Below, piece after piece: positions 34,323 to 45,444 of a stretch of 64,000 bases of DNA. Under the pieces are notes generated by a model, which did no database searches, was not told where the DNA came from, and saw only the letters and a list, made by a program, of their open reading frames with translations. The position numbers and the translations under genes were made by a program. The stretch's first letter is position 1, and each line of letters starts with the position of its first letter. Origin of the DNA: Blastomyces gilchristii SLH14081 (taxonomy: Eukaryota > Ascomycota > Eurotiomycetes > Onygenales > Ajellomycetaceae). The DNA lies in the NCBI RefSeq assembly GCF_000003855.2, contig NW_003101682.1, positions 4,057,632 through 4,121,631 of the forward strand. Direction: 5' to 3'.

Positions 34323-36365
34323 TTAACACTCAAGATCTGTAAGAGATTCAAGAGCTACAAGTCACTCATATAATAATACTGTACATATCACTGATTCTTC
34401 TATCACTCTGTGTGCAATATTAATATTGTTTATTACAAGAGTAACTGAAATACTAATATAGAAATGTATACACATGCATGTAGAAAAATTGAAAGAGATT
34501 GCGGGACTCACAGAATCAAAAGCCATGGCAGAAGAGCTAAAGATAAGAAAGAATGAAGAAGGCAGAGAAGAAAGCAGAGACAGATCAGATAAATGACAGT
34601 GAGAGCTACTTAAGACAAAATACTTATAACTCAGTGTGTGCACAACCTTCTCTGCAGAGAAGGAAGAGACAATGACAGAAGAAGCTTGAAAGTGAGAGAG
34701 AATAGTCTCAGTAGTGTTGTTATCTTTAGAAATTAAAATGATCTCTGATATCAGAGTAACTAACAATCATTGTTAGTATATAAAACTGCAAAACCAGAGA
34801 TGAGAATAATTACTAAATAAACACCTGCTAGTCTTGAAGTTGTATATATAATTACAACACACACAAGACTTCTTAGAAAGAGAGAGAGAGACATGAGAGA
34901 ATGCAGAAAGTATAACACAGTATATAAATAACTCATTTTCATGATGACACTTCAGACAAGGTGTATAAGCCTTATATCTATTAGTGTAAAAGAGTATAAT
35001 ATTCACATTTCTGTTCTTGAAAACATGAATATTCTTCACCTGCATTACAAAGTCAGATGATAAATGCTAGAGTATTAATAGACTAACACAGATTAATTAT
35101 TCGGAAGATATTTATTAGAGTGAATATACTTATAATTAGACTGGCCGCCGGGATCATGAATTTCATGTTTGATCTCATTTGATCTGATCTCATACATTTC
35201 TTGGCGTGAATCCCGCTGGGACTAGCTATCAAAAAAACATGTAAAGTGACTATATATCAGATCTTAAAATGAAATCATGACTTGAAAAAAATGAGAAAGT
35301 GATCTCATTTGATCTCATTTAGTCTCATTCTTGACATAAAGTTACTATTTTTAGACATTTTAAGGTTTTTTTTAGACTATTTTTAATTTTTTAAAAAGTA
35401 ACACTTTTTGATAATTCTCAAATGAGATTTAAAGTCATTTGAAGCAATAAAAATAATTTAAATTGAGAAGTGGAAATCATGATCTCATTTGGAAAATGTG
35501 ACAAGAGTAGACAGTAAGTCTTACTGAGACAGTATGGAACTACTATCTAATGTTAAAACCGTGGAATGGGATCAGTCGAATTGGTAATGAGACTATTAAA
35601 AAATCTGGTCCTGGTCTCAGACACGGTCACACGGTCAGTCTACTTATAATATTGAATTTTAAAGTTATCAAAAGGTTCTTCATATCTGTAGATATTATAA
35701 CTTTGTGCATTACAAAGCTTATAATAATTTTCTCTAAGAAAAGAAAAATCAGTGTTAGAAAGAGTAGATGAAAAAGAAAAAAACTTACACTCTTAATACT
35801 ATTGAGAAGAGAGATAATCTTATGAAAAAAGTGTATAATTACTTCATTATAAATATTTAAAATAAGCATAATAATTGACATCTGTAACTGAGCTTTAGAT
35901 AGTTGTATTATATACAGTCTTCATACAGCATATTATTCTAGAGGTCAGTAAAAGGAATGAGAGTGTACATACTGAGAAATGTAGTTTATCAAGTCTATGC
36001 AACATTTTCTTGAAATAAGAAGAGCTAGTAACAGCAGTAGAAGTGACAGAGACAGAGAAAGTAGAGATAGCTAAGACAAAGATAGACTGTAGCAGAGGCA
36101 GAAGTAGCAGAAGCGGGAGAATCAGACACGGAGATAAGTGTAGAAGATTAAGAGAGAGCAGCAGAGAGAGAATCAGACGTAGAAGATGTAAGAGAGCATA
36201 TGAGAGACTCAGTCACACATAACATAGGTAATTTCTTCATTATTGCATTCTTCAAGTTCTCAATCAAGAATTCAATATTGAGTTCATTATTATCAGTGAA
36301 TACAAATCTGACAATGTATGAAGATTCTATATGAATAAAAACAAGAAATCAGCATCTGTATTCAT
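34323..36365 (-). pseudogene. Antisense ORF of G1, copy C, split by a MITE
   Basis: ATG at 36365-36363 (MNTDAD-like start), stop at 34325-34323, with the 506-bp MITE plus 8-bp duplication at 35137-35650 in the middle. The Cys-rich module is readable at 35000-34790 (PCLKCHHENELF-x2-C, then CVCCNY, then SRCLFS), with Cys residues that copy A has lost. The long low-complexity Ser/Ala/Thr stretch lies at about 36200-36000. Several frameshifts and stops. Confidence 0.65.
35137..35642 (+). mobile_element. hAT-type MITE, copy 1
   Basis: 506 bp with 11-bp inverted ends TAGACTGGCCG and CGGTCAGTCTA and a perfect 8-bp target duplication cttataat (35129-35136, 35643-35650). No coding capacity. Inner motifs related to TGGTCTCATTT and TGGTCC repeat near both ends, as transposase-binding repeats of hAT elements do. 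Compared with copy 2 it has many C-to-T and G-to-A changes at CC, GG and CG. Confidence 0.93.
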
Positions 36366-36892
36366 ATAAAAATTGTGCTAGAAAAACACAATCATATGCT
36401 AACTAAGAAGGAATCAAGAGTGTATAAGAAGATGAAGAGAATGTGGGATTTATAGTAATATATTCTAACAATTGTTAGATGAAAAACAAGTTCTTCTTAT
36501 ATTTCACAATATATTTCACTTTCTGTTAATGAACTGCCTAGTATGAGCACTACAATAATGCTTGCTTTGAGAATGAAGAGCCATCATCACAAATGTGTAT
36601 AATGTGATAGATGAACAGATAGAAAGCAATGAATAGAAGAGAGAGAATAGAAATTATATATAAGATAATAGTGTTTAATAATGATGATGATAAGAATGAT
36701 AATTGAAAAATGAAAAAGTTAGTAAATAAGAGAGTGTAATATAGTGAAAGCTTCTTTGTAAGAGTGTAAGTAAGATGCTAGTCAAATCAGAAATAGGTTG
36801 TACAATTATGAATATTAGTGATATGCTAATTCACATGAAGTTAGAGCTTATATCATGATCATATGAGTGTGACTGAATCTGATGAGAGAGAA
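36366..36892 (+). other. G1 3' noncoding region with polypurine tract
   Basis: Similar to 31228-31759. It ends ctgatgagagagaa (36879-36892) next to the LTR. No gene seen. Confidence 0.65.
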
Positions 36893-37059
36893 TGTGATTC
36901 AGAAGAATGTACAACTGCTGAATAATAACACAGCCACTTCTGAACAAACTTATGAATGTAAAGAGGCTCTAGTGGCCAGTAATTAATTTAGTATAATGTA
37001 TATAAGAAGCCGGTGTACACCTGTAATTGTACGCTGGCTCAAGCAACCTTTGAATTACA
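36893..37059 (+). repeat. G1 LTR, copy 6 (3' LTR)
   Basis: 167 bp, TGTGATTCAGAAG to GAATTACA. The right flank is a tRNA-like repeat fragment. Its expected partner flank is not found at the left LTR. Confidence 0.88.
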
Positions 37060-37148
37060 ATTATAATGTATTTGAGAGCTCTCAGTACTGTTTTATAACT
37101 TAACAGTGACAGCTGTGATTAAGATAACTCTTGCAGAGTTTGAACCTA
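37060..37148 (-). repeat. Fragment of the tRNA-headed repeat seen at 54556
   Basis: Minus strand: agagagtaggttcaaactct (a B-box-like stretch), atcttaatcacagctgtcac, and gttaagttataaaacagtac. It matches about 54630-54745. The A-box half is absent. Confidence 0.6.
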
Positions 37149-37958
37149 CTCTCTCTTAACATTTATTTGTCAGAGAAAAGACTATTAATTGAGAGTTCAT
37201 AAAAATATAGTTAATCACTACATCATCAGATCTACTTTGAATTATTTCTTTCATAACATCAATATGATATTGACACTTTGAAATTATATTTACTAAAAGC
37301 AACTAAGAAGAGAAGATAGTTACATGATTAGAAGTTTTCTCATCTTCATCATATATTTTAAATAAAGAAATTGATAAAATTCTATGCTTAAAAGTATCAA
37401 GAATATAATCAGAGTTCTTTAATTATATATTATATTCAGCTCATGATGAAGCTATTATGTTATATTTAAATATCTGCTTCTGAATATCTGATAAATCTTA
37501 TAAAAACTGTTATTTTTCATACTTTTTAAAGCTGTGATATACAGTATAGTTGACTGCTTTTAAGTAATAATCTTTATATTGCTGAAATGATAGGCAGTTC
37601 AAAAATTGCAGTGAATGAGTGATATATAAAGTAAATTTATATAAAATTATATTATAAAAATTAATATATCACAGAAGCTTCTCTATTATATAAAATTCAT
37701 AATTCTTTATTAAAAATAATGAATAATTTTTTTTCTGTATCTTTTTAATAATTTCATTCAAGTGTTTAAATTGTTCGAAATCACTCTCATTATTTATAAA
37801 TTTATTATCGGTTATAGCAATCTTATAATTGTTAGATAAATCAATCTAAGTATATCAATTTTTCAAATGTGATTTTAAGACTAAGATTATTAATGATGAA
37901 ATGACTTGATAGCTAATAAATACACATTCAATAACTGTTATTAACTCTCTTGAATATG
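37149..37958 (-). pseudogene. Pogo/Fot1-type transposase fragment (pogo-2)
   Basis: The minus-strand frame reads a DDE_1-like core: IECVFIS near 37945, then LIILVLKSHLK, DLSNNYKIAITDNKFIN with a catalytic-type Asp near 37810, YSLFLIKNYEF near 37710 (where pogo proteins have LLxDGxGSH) and FQQYKDYYLKAV near 37560. The N-terminus is cut at 37959 by a G3 LTR. Stops are fewer than in the Gypsy pieces. It belongs to a different subfamily from pogo-1. Would cut and paste DNA with TIRs; none seen here. Confidence 0.6.
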
Positions 37959-38215
37959 TGTAAGAATAAGTGCTCGCAGGTGATTATTCAGAGATTCACA
38001 GCTTGATGTGATATATACTAATAACTATTAAAAATATTCAAAGTAAAAAGATAAATATAGAAATTAAATATATAATATCACTCAAGCTGAGTTATAAATA
38101 GTAATTATAAACTTGAGTTTATATAGTTACATGTAGTCAAGAGCTGCTAACTGTATTACTTATATAAGAGATAGAAATAAAAGTAAAGACTCTGTAAAAA
38201 GTAAGATTTCTTTTA
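37959..38215 (-). repeat. G3 LTR, third copy (minus strand)
   Basis: 257 bp, TGTAAGAATAAG at the low end to GATTTCTTTTA. More AT-rich than the other two. Confidence 0.8.
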
Positions 38216-38458
38216 TATTTCTCTCTTTTTAAAGATTTATCTATGAAGTATTTCACTGAGTAACTTTAAAAACTTTGACTTAGCACTGCAGTGATACTTG
38301 CTAAACACTCTTTATATTTATAAAAAATCTCAGTAATCAAAAATCTCTTATTACTGTGAAGATAAAAAAGAATATAACGCGGTTTTTTATTCTGTGAGAT
38401 TTTTATACAGTTTGCAGATCTTGTTCTGATTATCACACTGATTCATCTTGTATTTTTA
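38216..38458 (-). other. G3 3' end fragment (minus strand)
   Basis: Complement of about 30100-30340: purine-rich tract next to the LTR, then the tail of the 83-bp repeat region. It ends where LINE copy 4 begins. Confidence 0.7.
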
Positions 38459-39871
38459 GAAAATGAACTGAATTGAAATAGATTTCTTAATTGAAATGAA
38501 AATAATTCTTCAAAGAAAATGCTCTCTCAACTATACAGACTATATTCACTGATTAAAAATCAATTTTCTTCATTAAATGTTGAGAAAATTGATTATGAGA
38601 AGATATCTCTCTGAAGAGAAAAGCTGAAATCTCTCATAGACTTGTAAATAAGTAAACTATCTAAAAAGAGAGAATATGAACAGTATTTAAAGAAGATCTC
38701 TATAATTAATATAAAAGACTCTATTCTGATTTACTCAGATAGCTCAAAAAATGAGAATTTGAACAGATTAGATACAGACATTGCTTATAGTGAAGATAAT
38801 ATCAATTTTATCTCAGATTTCTGAAATTTGAGCTGTGAATCTGAGATCTTTGATGCTGAACTATTTGCAATAGTGAAAGCTTTCAAACTTATTAAAATAA
38901 AATCTTATAAAAGAGAAAATAGTTTGAAAGAGGTATGAATATTCTCTGATAGTTAAGCTGCTTTAAAATAACTTAGAAATAGTCAGATTTATAATGATTA
39001 AATGAATCTTAAACTGATTTTAAAGTCTGTTATAAAAATTCAAAAGAGAATAATAGTAAAACTGATAATTTATCTACACTAAGTTTCTACTCATATAAAT
39101 ATTTATAATAATGAATTGACTGATTCAGCTGCTGAAAAGAGTTCAGAATTAAGCAGATCTATTCAAAAATCAGTGTTCTGATCTTTTATAAAGAGAAAGA
39201 TAAAAGAATCTTGTTTAAATAAGTAAAATAAATACTGACAGAAACAAAAGAAGAGCATATATTATTCAAGATTTGAAATAACACTTAAGTGAAAATCTTA
39301 TTTAATCAAATGTAAAAAGAAAATATTTTCATCTATAATTCAGCTGAAACTGAAACATAGTTATTTCAAATCTTATATACAAATATTTGATAATACATTT
39401 GATTTAACAGAATGCTTATTCTGTAATACAAATAAAAATTCTGAGTATATTATAATACATTGTGCATTATACAATAGTCTCAGAGTCAGATTCGAAGAGA
39501 ACTATGATTTAAAGCAATTAAATATAAGATGCTTATTCTGAACTGCGACAGAAATTAAATACTTAATAGACTTTCTATCAGAAACTCAAGCAGCTAAAAG
39601 ACAATAACTGAATTCAGAAATATCTGAATATGAAGAGGTGGTAATTGATCAGATATAGTCTGTTAAAACAGCTATATACTATCTTTTAATATTTTTATTT
39701 TATTATAGTCTCTTTACTTTACTTTTTCTTTTCTGTTCTGTTCTATCTACTTATTTAATGTGTCTATCTTTAAGACTTTGTTCTCTTTTCTTTCATCATG
39801 ATATTTCTAAATGATTTCAAAGCATCAGAAGGTGTTAAAATACTGCAATTTATAAAGAGTTTTTATATTCT
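38459..39871 (+). mobile_element. LN copy 4, left part (RNase H to 3' UTR)
   Basis: A 5'-truncated LINE starting at the position equal to about 10792 of copy 1. RNase H is readable (YSDSSKNENLNR near 38725, DAELFAIVKAF near 38850, NELTDSAA near 39110), then the zinc-finger-like end (CIYC-type, near 39420) and the 3' UTR to tatattct. The remaining 3' UTR and (TAA)n tail are at 53424-53586, because a whole G1 is inserted between. It differs from copy 1 in the 3' UTR (atatttctaaat), a variant shared with the copy at 55309. Confidence 0.85.
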
Positions 39872-39944
39872 TGTGATTCAAAGGTTACTTGAGCCAGCGT
39901 ACAATTACAGGCGTACGCCGGCTTCTTATATAACGTAATCAACC

Positions 39945-39990
39945 ACCCAACGCCCGCTTACACCCAACGCCCGCTTACACCCAACGCCCG
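39945..39990. repeat. 17-bp subterminal direct repeats of pogo-1
   Basis: acccaacgcccgcttac occurs twice in tandem and then again for 12 bases (acccaacgcccg). The first unit lies inside the TIR. The right end has one unit only, as complement. Likely transposase-binding sites (inference). Confidence 0.8.
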
Positions 39991-40289
39991 TTATTTCGCC
40001 ATTACCATGATGAAATATTTTCAATGATATCTCAACAATGCAATTAGATTTTAAGGTGATATATTATATGATGAAAATATATATAGAAAATTACACATAA
40101 AAATATACAGCTAATTCTGTAGATGTTTGTTGAGCTTAATAACTCACTCAGAATATGAAATCTTGAGTGACAGCAGATTCAGTAAATAAGCAGTTATTAA
40201 ATCAGTAGACATTGTAATATTATCAGATTTCTTCAGCAGTGAATCTGTGAGCATTCTGATGAGGCTCTGAAAACATGATTTAGTCACTC

Positions 40290-42186
40290 TTTATAAAATC
40301 AAGAGTCTACTTTTCTGATTAAGAAGATGATTTTTGAATTCTTCAATCTTTTTCTTATTCAACTGTGATTACTGCTGTACAGCAGCTTATTCTTTCTTCT
40401 CTTTTTACTCTTGAGTCTTTCTTGCATCTCTAAGCTTCTTTTCAATCTGTTATTGAGCAGCTCTTACAGTCTTATTCATATCTTTTTACTGCTTTGCTAT
40501 CTGATAAGCTGTCTTCTGCTTCATTCTCTTCTTCATAATATCTGTCTTCTTCTGTTCCTTAAGAATAGTGCATTACAACTTGGCATTCTTCTTATGAGAC
40601 CTGCTCATTCTTTTTAACAGCTTCAGAAGTTGTTATTTTCTCATATATGATCTGCATCTTTGCTGATGAAAAGAACTGTGTCAATAATGAATTTAAAGAA
40701 TCTAGCAATCTCATTACTCTGTCATACTTATAACATCTTCTCTCTTGATTAAGAGCTTGCAATAGCTGCCTGTTCTCTGTTAGAAGAACCTCTTTATCAA
40801 GAGTAAGATTTTCTTCTACATCAATCACTCAGTTGAGAGCACTAGATATTTAATACTACTGCTACTTGACTTACTTCATCAATTTTCACATATCAATAAT
40901 AGAAGTAGAGATTTTTAATTAATATTATGTATCTGAGAGAGTGCATGACTGTATTACAAGCTTTTTAAGAACTTGTTCTGAATTGAATGAATATAGATCA
41001 GTAGTAGTGAATGCAGATGTAATCTTTAAAGATGTAACTATCTTCTTTCATGCAGCATTAAATAGCTGTCAAAAAGATCTCTTTATAGTGTGTATGAATC
41101 TCATTTTAGTTCTCATCTATTCATTAAGTTGATTGGAGTATGATTTCCTCAATGATTTAAATATTTCAACATCTAGTCACTGTAATTAATGAGTAGAATA
41201 AGAAGAAAAGACAGTAAGTAGAATCTGATAACAATCTGTGTAATTAATGAATGCTATATTAATATGAGAGAAGTGATCATCTAATATAAGAAGTCTATAT
41301 TCATACCCTGCTTTCTTTTTTATAAGAGATTCAAAGATCTTCTTTAATCACATTAATTCATATTCATTATTACTTCATTCATTTTCTGAAACAGCAAAGT
41401 AGACCTGATTCTTTTCACTATCAAAATTCTTCAGTCAAGTATCTTGTATATCTCTTAATTCTTCTTGATATATAAGAGCAGATGAGAGTGAAGTTTCATC
41501 TGCATAAATTGAGATAAGTAGTGTTATGAATTCTTGACTGTCATTCTGACTGGCATCTATTATATGACCTGATTTGAGTGAAGTAATCAATATAATACAT
41601 TTGAGAATATGAATGAGTTCTAATAGAAATTCTTTCTCATCAAAGTTGTAAATATTCGCGGGTTCAATATTGTACTGAGTGATTTTTGCCTGTAGCTATA
41701 AATTAATTAGCAAGAAGTAAAAAATCAGTAGAAGAAAGAAATCAGTAGAAGAAAGAAATCTATTACAAGATTAAAATAATACTTGAAATATGTTGAATTG
41801 TCTGCAATCTTGCATTTTTGATTGATATTTTGAAGATAGAGTGAATTGATTACATTCTTAAAATGCTGACAGAATTGTGCCACTCAGTTGATTTCAATAG
41901 ATGCTTTTAGAATCTCAACAATCAGATTATGAAGGATTTGAGATGTGCAAGAGAAACTGCAATCTGTCAATCAATTGATATGAAAAAGAAGCTGTTCTTC
42001 TTGTAAATCTATGAGATTTTTGCAGTGAATAGAGCTTGCTTTCTTTCTTGATGTTTGAATATCTCTATAATGCTGTGATAATGTATATCAACTGATTCCA
42101 TATTTTTTAGCAGTCTCAGTGTAATTAGGAATTAATTGCATGTTCAAATCATCAATTGCTGCTTGTATAACTGCTTCATGATGCAT
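40290..42186 (-). pseudogene. Pogo-1 transposase remnant
   Basis: The ATG at 42186-42184 (MHHEAVIQAAIDDLNM) opens a psq/Tc5-type helix-turn-helix start (NYTETAKKYGIS, then TLSQHYRDIQTSRKKA). The DDE core follows: YNFDEKEFL near 41655, SQNDSQEFITLLISIYADET near 41545-41490, LLILDDHFSHIN near 41265 (family LDxHxSH), and a degraded L-Q-x-LDVEIF near 41175. A long coiled-coil C-terminus includes the 78-codon run at 40828-40592 (LLTENRQLLQALNQE). There are stops, a frameshift near 41700 and, near 41750, a duplicated 20-bp unit (agtagaagaaagaaatc twice). Confidence 0.82.
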
Positions 42187-42376
42187 GTTGTGAGTGTTTG
42201 AAGATGGATGAAAAAATGAAGATTGGGCCGGCATTGGGTGTACGCGGGCGTTGAGTGGTTGATTACGTTACATTATACTAAATTAATTAGTGGCCGCTAG
42301 GGCCCCTTTACATTTGTAAGTGTGTTTGAGAGTGGTCATGTTATTATTCAGCAGTTATACCTTCTTTCAAACCACA

Positions 42377-42821
42377 TTCTCTCTCACCAGATTCAGTCAT
42401 GCTTATGTGACCATGATATAAGCCGCTCTCAGAGAAGCTTTCATCATTTTACATTATATATTCACTAATATTTTCATTCTTCAATCATCATTCTCATCAT
42501 TGTTATCATCTAATATCATCACCTTATATAAGATTTCTGTTCTCTTTTCATCAAGCTCTTTTCAATCAGTTCATCTATCACATTGTATGTGTTTCTGATG
42601 ATGACCTCTCATTTCCATAATAAGCATCATTGTAGTGCTTATACCAGGCAGTTTATTAGCAGTAAGTGTAATGTGTTAGGAAACATGATCAGGACTTGTT
42701 TTTCTTCTATCAATTGTCAGAATGTATTACTATGAATAGCATATCTTCTTCATCTTCTTATACACTCTCAACCTTCTTTTTCTCAGCAGGCATTTGATCA
42801 TGGTTTCTGGCATGATTTTGC
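42377..42821 (-). other. G1 3' noncoding region and polypurine tract (copy epsilon)
   Basis: Complement of the segment seen at 31228-31759 and 36366-36892. The tract ctggtgagagagaa is complementary to 42377-42390. No gene seen. Confidence 0.65.
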
Positions 42822-44312
42822 ATGAACACAGATGCTGATATTTTTGTTTTTATTCACATAGAATCTTCACACACTGTTCAATCTGCATCTGCTAATGATA
42901 GCAAACATCTCAATGTTGAATCTTTGATCAAGAACTTGAAGAATATGCTAATGAAGAAATTACTCATGTCATGTATAACTGACTCTTCTGCATTCTTCTC
43001 TGCTTCTTCTGCTGCTCTTTCTCAATCTGCTACACTCACTTCCGTTTCTTTCTCTGTCACTCCTTCTCAATCTTCTACACTTATTCCTGGTTTCAGTTCT
43101 CTCACTCCTGCTACCCCTGCTTCTGTTACTTCTGCTCTTACTATCTCTGCTACTGTTACTAGCTCTCTTCATTTCAAGAAGATATTGCATAGACTTGATG
43201 AATTATGTTTCTCAGTATATATACTTCTATTCTTTCTGCTAATCTTTAGAATGATTTGCTATATAAAGACTGCGTATAACATGACTATCTGAAGCTCAGT
43301 TATGAATACTGATTATTATGTTTATTTTAAATATTCATGATAAGACAATTATGTATTCATACCTGAGAATTATCTCCCTCTTCAACAGTTTTAAGAGTGT
43401 AAGTCTTTCTTTTTCTTCTTCTCTTCTAACACTAATTTTTCTAGGAAAAATCATTATAAGTTTTAATATGCATAAAGTCATAGCATTCACAGATATCAAG
43501 GAACCTTTTATAATTACTAAATTCAATATTACAGATATATCTGCTCTGATAAATGTCTTTGAAATGATAGATTTATATCAGTTTATTCTATGACATCTAT
43601 CATTCAAATTTGTTATGCAGATAAAGAATATCTATATTTTCAGAAATCAGAATACAAATGTCATACTCTTTTACATCTGTGAGTGTGAGGCTTGTATATC
43701 TTGTCTGAGATGTCATTATAAAAGTGAGCTGTTCATATACTGTATTTCACTTTCTGCATTCTCTCATGTGTCTCTCTCTCTTTCTGAGAAGTCTTGTGCA
43801 TGTTGTAATTGCATATACAACTCTAAGACTAGCAGATGTTCATTCAGTCACTGTTCTCATCTCTGATTTGACAGATTTATATACTAGCGACAGAGACTCT
43901 TTTAATTTTCAAAGATAATAATATTATCAAGACTACTACTCTCTTCTGTTCTTAAGCTTTCTTCATTCTTTTCTCTCTCTTCTCTGTGAGAAAGATTGTG
44001 CACACATCAGGTTATAAGTATTCAGTCTTAGATGACTCTCACTATTATTCACCTGATCTGTCTACACTCTCTTCTTCTTTTATTTCTCTTACCTTAACTC
44101 TCTTTGCTCTGACTTCTGATTCTGCAGATCTCATACCCTTCTTTAATTTTTCTATATACATATATACATATTTCTATATAGGCATTTCAGCTAATCTTGT
44201 AATAAATGACATTCATGTCATACACAGAGCAGTAGAGAAATCAGAGACATGTATATTATTATTACAACAGCAGCTTGTGACTCTTGAATCTCTTACAGAT
44301 CTTGAGTTTTGA
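42822..44312 (+). pseudogene. Antisense ORF of G1, copy D
   Basis: Starts MNTDADIFVFIHIESSH at 42822 with a 156-codon open run, the longest open frame in the window. Block order: N-terminal helix (LNVESLIKNLKNM), a Ser/Thr/Ala/Pro-rich stretch of about 75 residues, a HFKKILHRLDEL block, then after frameshifts a conserved middle (EMIDLYQFIL) and the Cys-rich module at 43615-43866 (C-E-C-E-A-C, CLRCHYKSELF-x2-C, CACCNCIY, RCSFS). The C-terminal part (43986-44312) holds a PFFNFSIYIYTYFYIGI block and ends LTDLEF-stop. Full length would be about 490 residues. Opposite to gag-pol. Function unknown. Confidence 0.7.
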
Positions 44313-45436
44313 AATTTCCTTTATTTTCAGTGTTTTTTATAAGTGATGTGGTGTTGAAAATGAATAAAACATATGATATATGAAAATGAATGAGATGTGT
44401 ATCATAATATTTATCTTTTTATGACTGACTCTTACAATTGATGATCAATTCATTATCTCTTCTCTTTTCTTACACTTTTTCTTTGTCTGCTAGTCACTAC
44501 TCTTACACAATCTCTATATAATATAGTATTCAGTGACTAGATTCAGCAGCTTTCATCTTATAATTCTGTCTCATTCATTATACTCTCTCTCTTCACTCAC
44601 TCAGATCACTACAGTGAACAGCTGATTAAAACCAATCTCACTTAATCTCTGAGCATTCTCAGAGATGAAGATAACTTAATCTTATATATCTGTGAATATT
44701 TCAGATGCTTCATTCTCTGTTATCTCTGCAATTGAACTAGTGTAGACAGTTGTATTTAACTGTGAATTTTTTTTTCCTCTGTGATCTGACTCATATACAA
44801 GTCTGCTGCTTTGAGACTACTCTTTGTCATATTACATCTGCTGTCTGTGATATGATATTGTACAGTCAGCTACAGTCTCATCACTTATTAAATATAATGA
44901 TCATCTGATTTCTTCATTAATTCTTTTTCTTGTCTTATAATTATGAAAAGATTAGAATAAGTGAGATCATCTGATTCATAAGAATCTATGATTTCTCTTA
45001 CTTTGTAAGACTTTTCAATCATAAGTCTCTTCCTTTTTAATAGTGATAATAGTCCTATGAATAATTATGATTTACTCAAGTCTTACATCTTCATCTCTAT
45101 AAGATATGAATTATTTATTAAGTTATATAAGATCTGTCTCTCTGATTCTTTCAATATATATACTCTCAGAGAATGTGATTTGAGTCTTTTATAGAGCTCA
45201 AATCATCTAGGTTGAAACTTCTCAGAACTCTCATTATATATGAGAATTTATATTCTCATCTTGAGACTTGATTTCTGAACTAGTGAGTCTTGTATTCTTT
45301 GCAATTAAATTGCTCAGTTCAGAAGTAACTTATTAGCTTTTACACATGCATGACTGATCTCTTTCAATCTTGATTCTGTGTCTGCAACTGCTGCTTCTGC
45401 AACTGTTGCTCTCTTTCTCACTGTTTTCAAGACATT
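44313..45436 (-). pseudogene. G1 spacer and integrase C-terminus (copy epsilon)
   Basis: Complement equals 18680-19470 plus spacer. ESRLKEISHACVKANKLLLN is readable at 45375-45315. Interrupted at 45445 by the MITE. Confidence 0.7.
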
Positions 45437-45444
45437 CTTCAGAA

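Larger units (their letters stand above)
31760..37059 (+). mobile_element. Second internally deleted G1 with two LTRs
   Basis: LTRs at 31760-31925 and 36893-37059. Inside are about 80 bp of gag, a LINE fragment, integrase C-terminus (32304 on), another LINE, more integrase C-terminus, spacer, the antisense ORF split by a MITE, and the 3' end. Most of gag and all of protease, RT, RNase H and the integrase core are gone. The deletion end-points differ from those of the copy at 21535-26076, so the two are independent. Confidence 0.75.
39933..42268 (-). mobile_element. Pogo-1: Fot1/pogo DNA transposon
   Basis: 2,336 bp with a TA target duplication (39931-39932, 42269-42270) in a G1 LTR. The terminal inverted repeats are about 39 bp with three mismatches, starting ACGTAATCAACCAC and rich in CGCCCGC. 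The body is AT-rich and mutated while the ends keep CpG. It encodes a degraded transposase on the minus strand. TA duplication, TIRs and DDE_1 blocks place it in the Fot1/pogo branch of Tc1/mariner. Confidence 0.93.
39872..42376 (-). repeat. G1 LTR, copy 7 (3' LTR, split by pogo-1)
   Basis: 39872-39932 plus 42271-42376. Removing 39933-42270 leaves exactly 167 bp. The right part is followed by ttctctctcaccagattcag, the complement of the polypurine tract. Confidence 0.9.

Noticed and set aside
35550..35771. 73-codon ORF, and the run at 58710-58910
   Set aside because: Both cross MITE ends; the MITE has no conserved frame among its three copies.
40592..40828. Separate small gene (78 codons, minus)
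   Set aside because: It is the C-terminal coiled-coil part of the pogo-1 transposase.
42969..43190. Minus-strand 73-codon Arg/Ser-rich open run
   Set aside because: Shadow of the Ser/Thr-rich stretch of the antisense ORF on the opposite strand; the other copies do not keep it open.
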